A DNA stretch of 12,727 nucleotides, from positions 1-12,727 of the forward strand of contig JBDNHU010000651.1 in assembly GCA_041688615.1 (NCBI GenBank), read 5' to 3'. Shown here piece by piece: positions 12,727-12,727 of the stretch. The position numbers and the translations under genes are program-made. The notes under the pieces are model-generated. The model was not told the origin of the DNA and did no database searches. It saw only the letters and a program-made list of their open reading frames with translations. The DNA comes from M30B19 sp041688615. Lineage in GTDB: Bacteria > Planctomycetota > Planctomycetia > Pirellulales > Pirellulaceae. The first letter of the stretch is position 1; each line of letters opens with the position of its first letter.

Positions 12727-12727
12727 C

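Overview
The window looks like chromosomal DNA from a planctomycete, most likely a Rhodopirellula-like member of the Pirellulaceae. The best indicator is a secreted, cysteine-rich protein at 4309-5670 built from Y-T-V-R-[RK]-P and V-C-E-[TQ] repeats. This matches the YTV repeat family described from Rhodopirellula baltica. Supporting signs are single genes separated by long intergenic stretches, a stand-alone GspG-like pseudopilin and roughly balanced base composition. No phage, transposase, CRISPR, rRNA or tRNA gene was seen.

Layout, left to right. The 3' part of a parB chromosome-partition gene enters from the left edge (2-1399, +). It has a long low-complexity N-terminal region containing a 15-bp tandem repeat. 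After 620 bp without a convincing gene comes a membrane-anchored alpha/beta-hydrolase-like protein (2022-3050, +) whose nucleophile elbow looks altered. It converges on a pseudopilin gene (3270-3722, -), with a strong bidirectional terminator between them (3184-3218). A 586-bp divergent intergenic region then leads to the YTV cell-wall-type protein (4309-5670, +), which has a sigma-70-like promoter, a 15-bp palindrome at the likely transcription start, a good Shine-Dalgarno and an intrinsic terminator. A flotillin-like floA follows (6213-7250, +), and an 18-bp tandem repeat starts 7 bp after its stop codon.

About 1.2 kb with low coding density (7251-8451) carries direct and inverted repeats and a doubtful reading frame broken by a single stop codon. 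A small zinc-ribbon-like protein (8452-8655, +) comes next, then a four-helix membrane domain fused to a peroxiredoxin-like CxxC domain (8952-9980, +). The window ends with two minus-strand genes: a DJ-1/PfpI protein close to the plant DJ-1D type (10286-10873) and the 3' part of a UvrD/Rep/PcrA helicase gene (11347-12726), which runs off the right edge.

The genes do not form an obvious operon or one pathway. They are mostly stand-alone housekeeping, envelope and stress genes. Envelope functions recur (YTV protein, flotillin, pseudopilin, membrane hydrolase), and two genes suggest protection from oxidants or carbonyls (SelL-like fusion, DJ-1D). I found no clear new multi-gene system. The items most worth following up are the membrane-redox fusion, the altered hydrolase elbow, the palindrome at the YTV promoter, and the recurring short perfect tandem repeats at gene ends.
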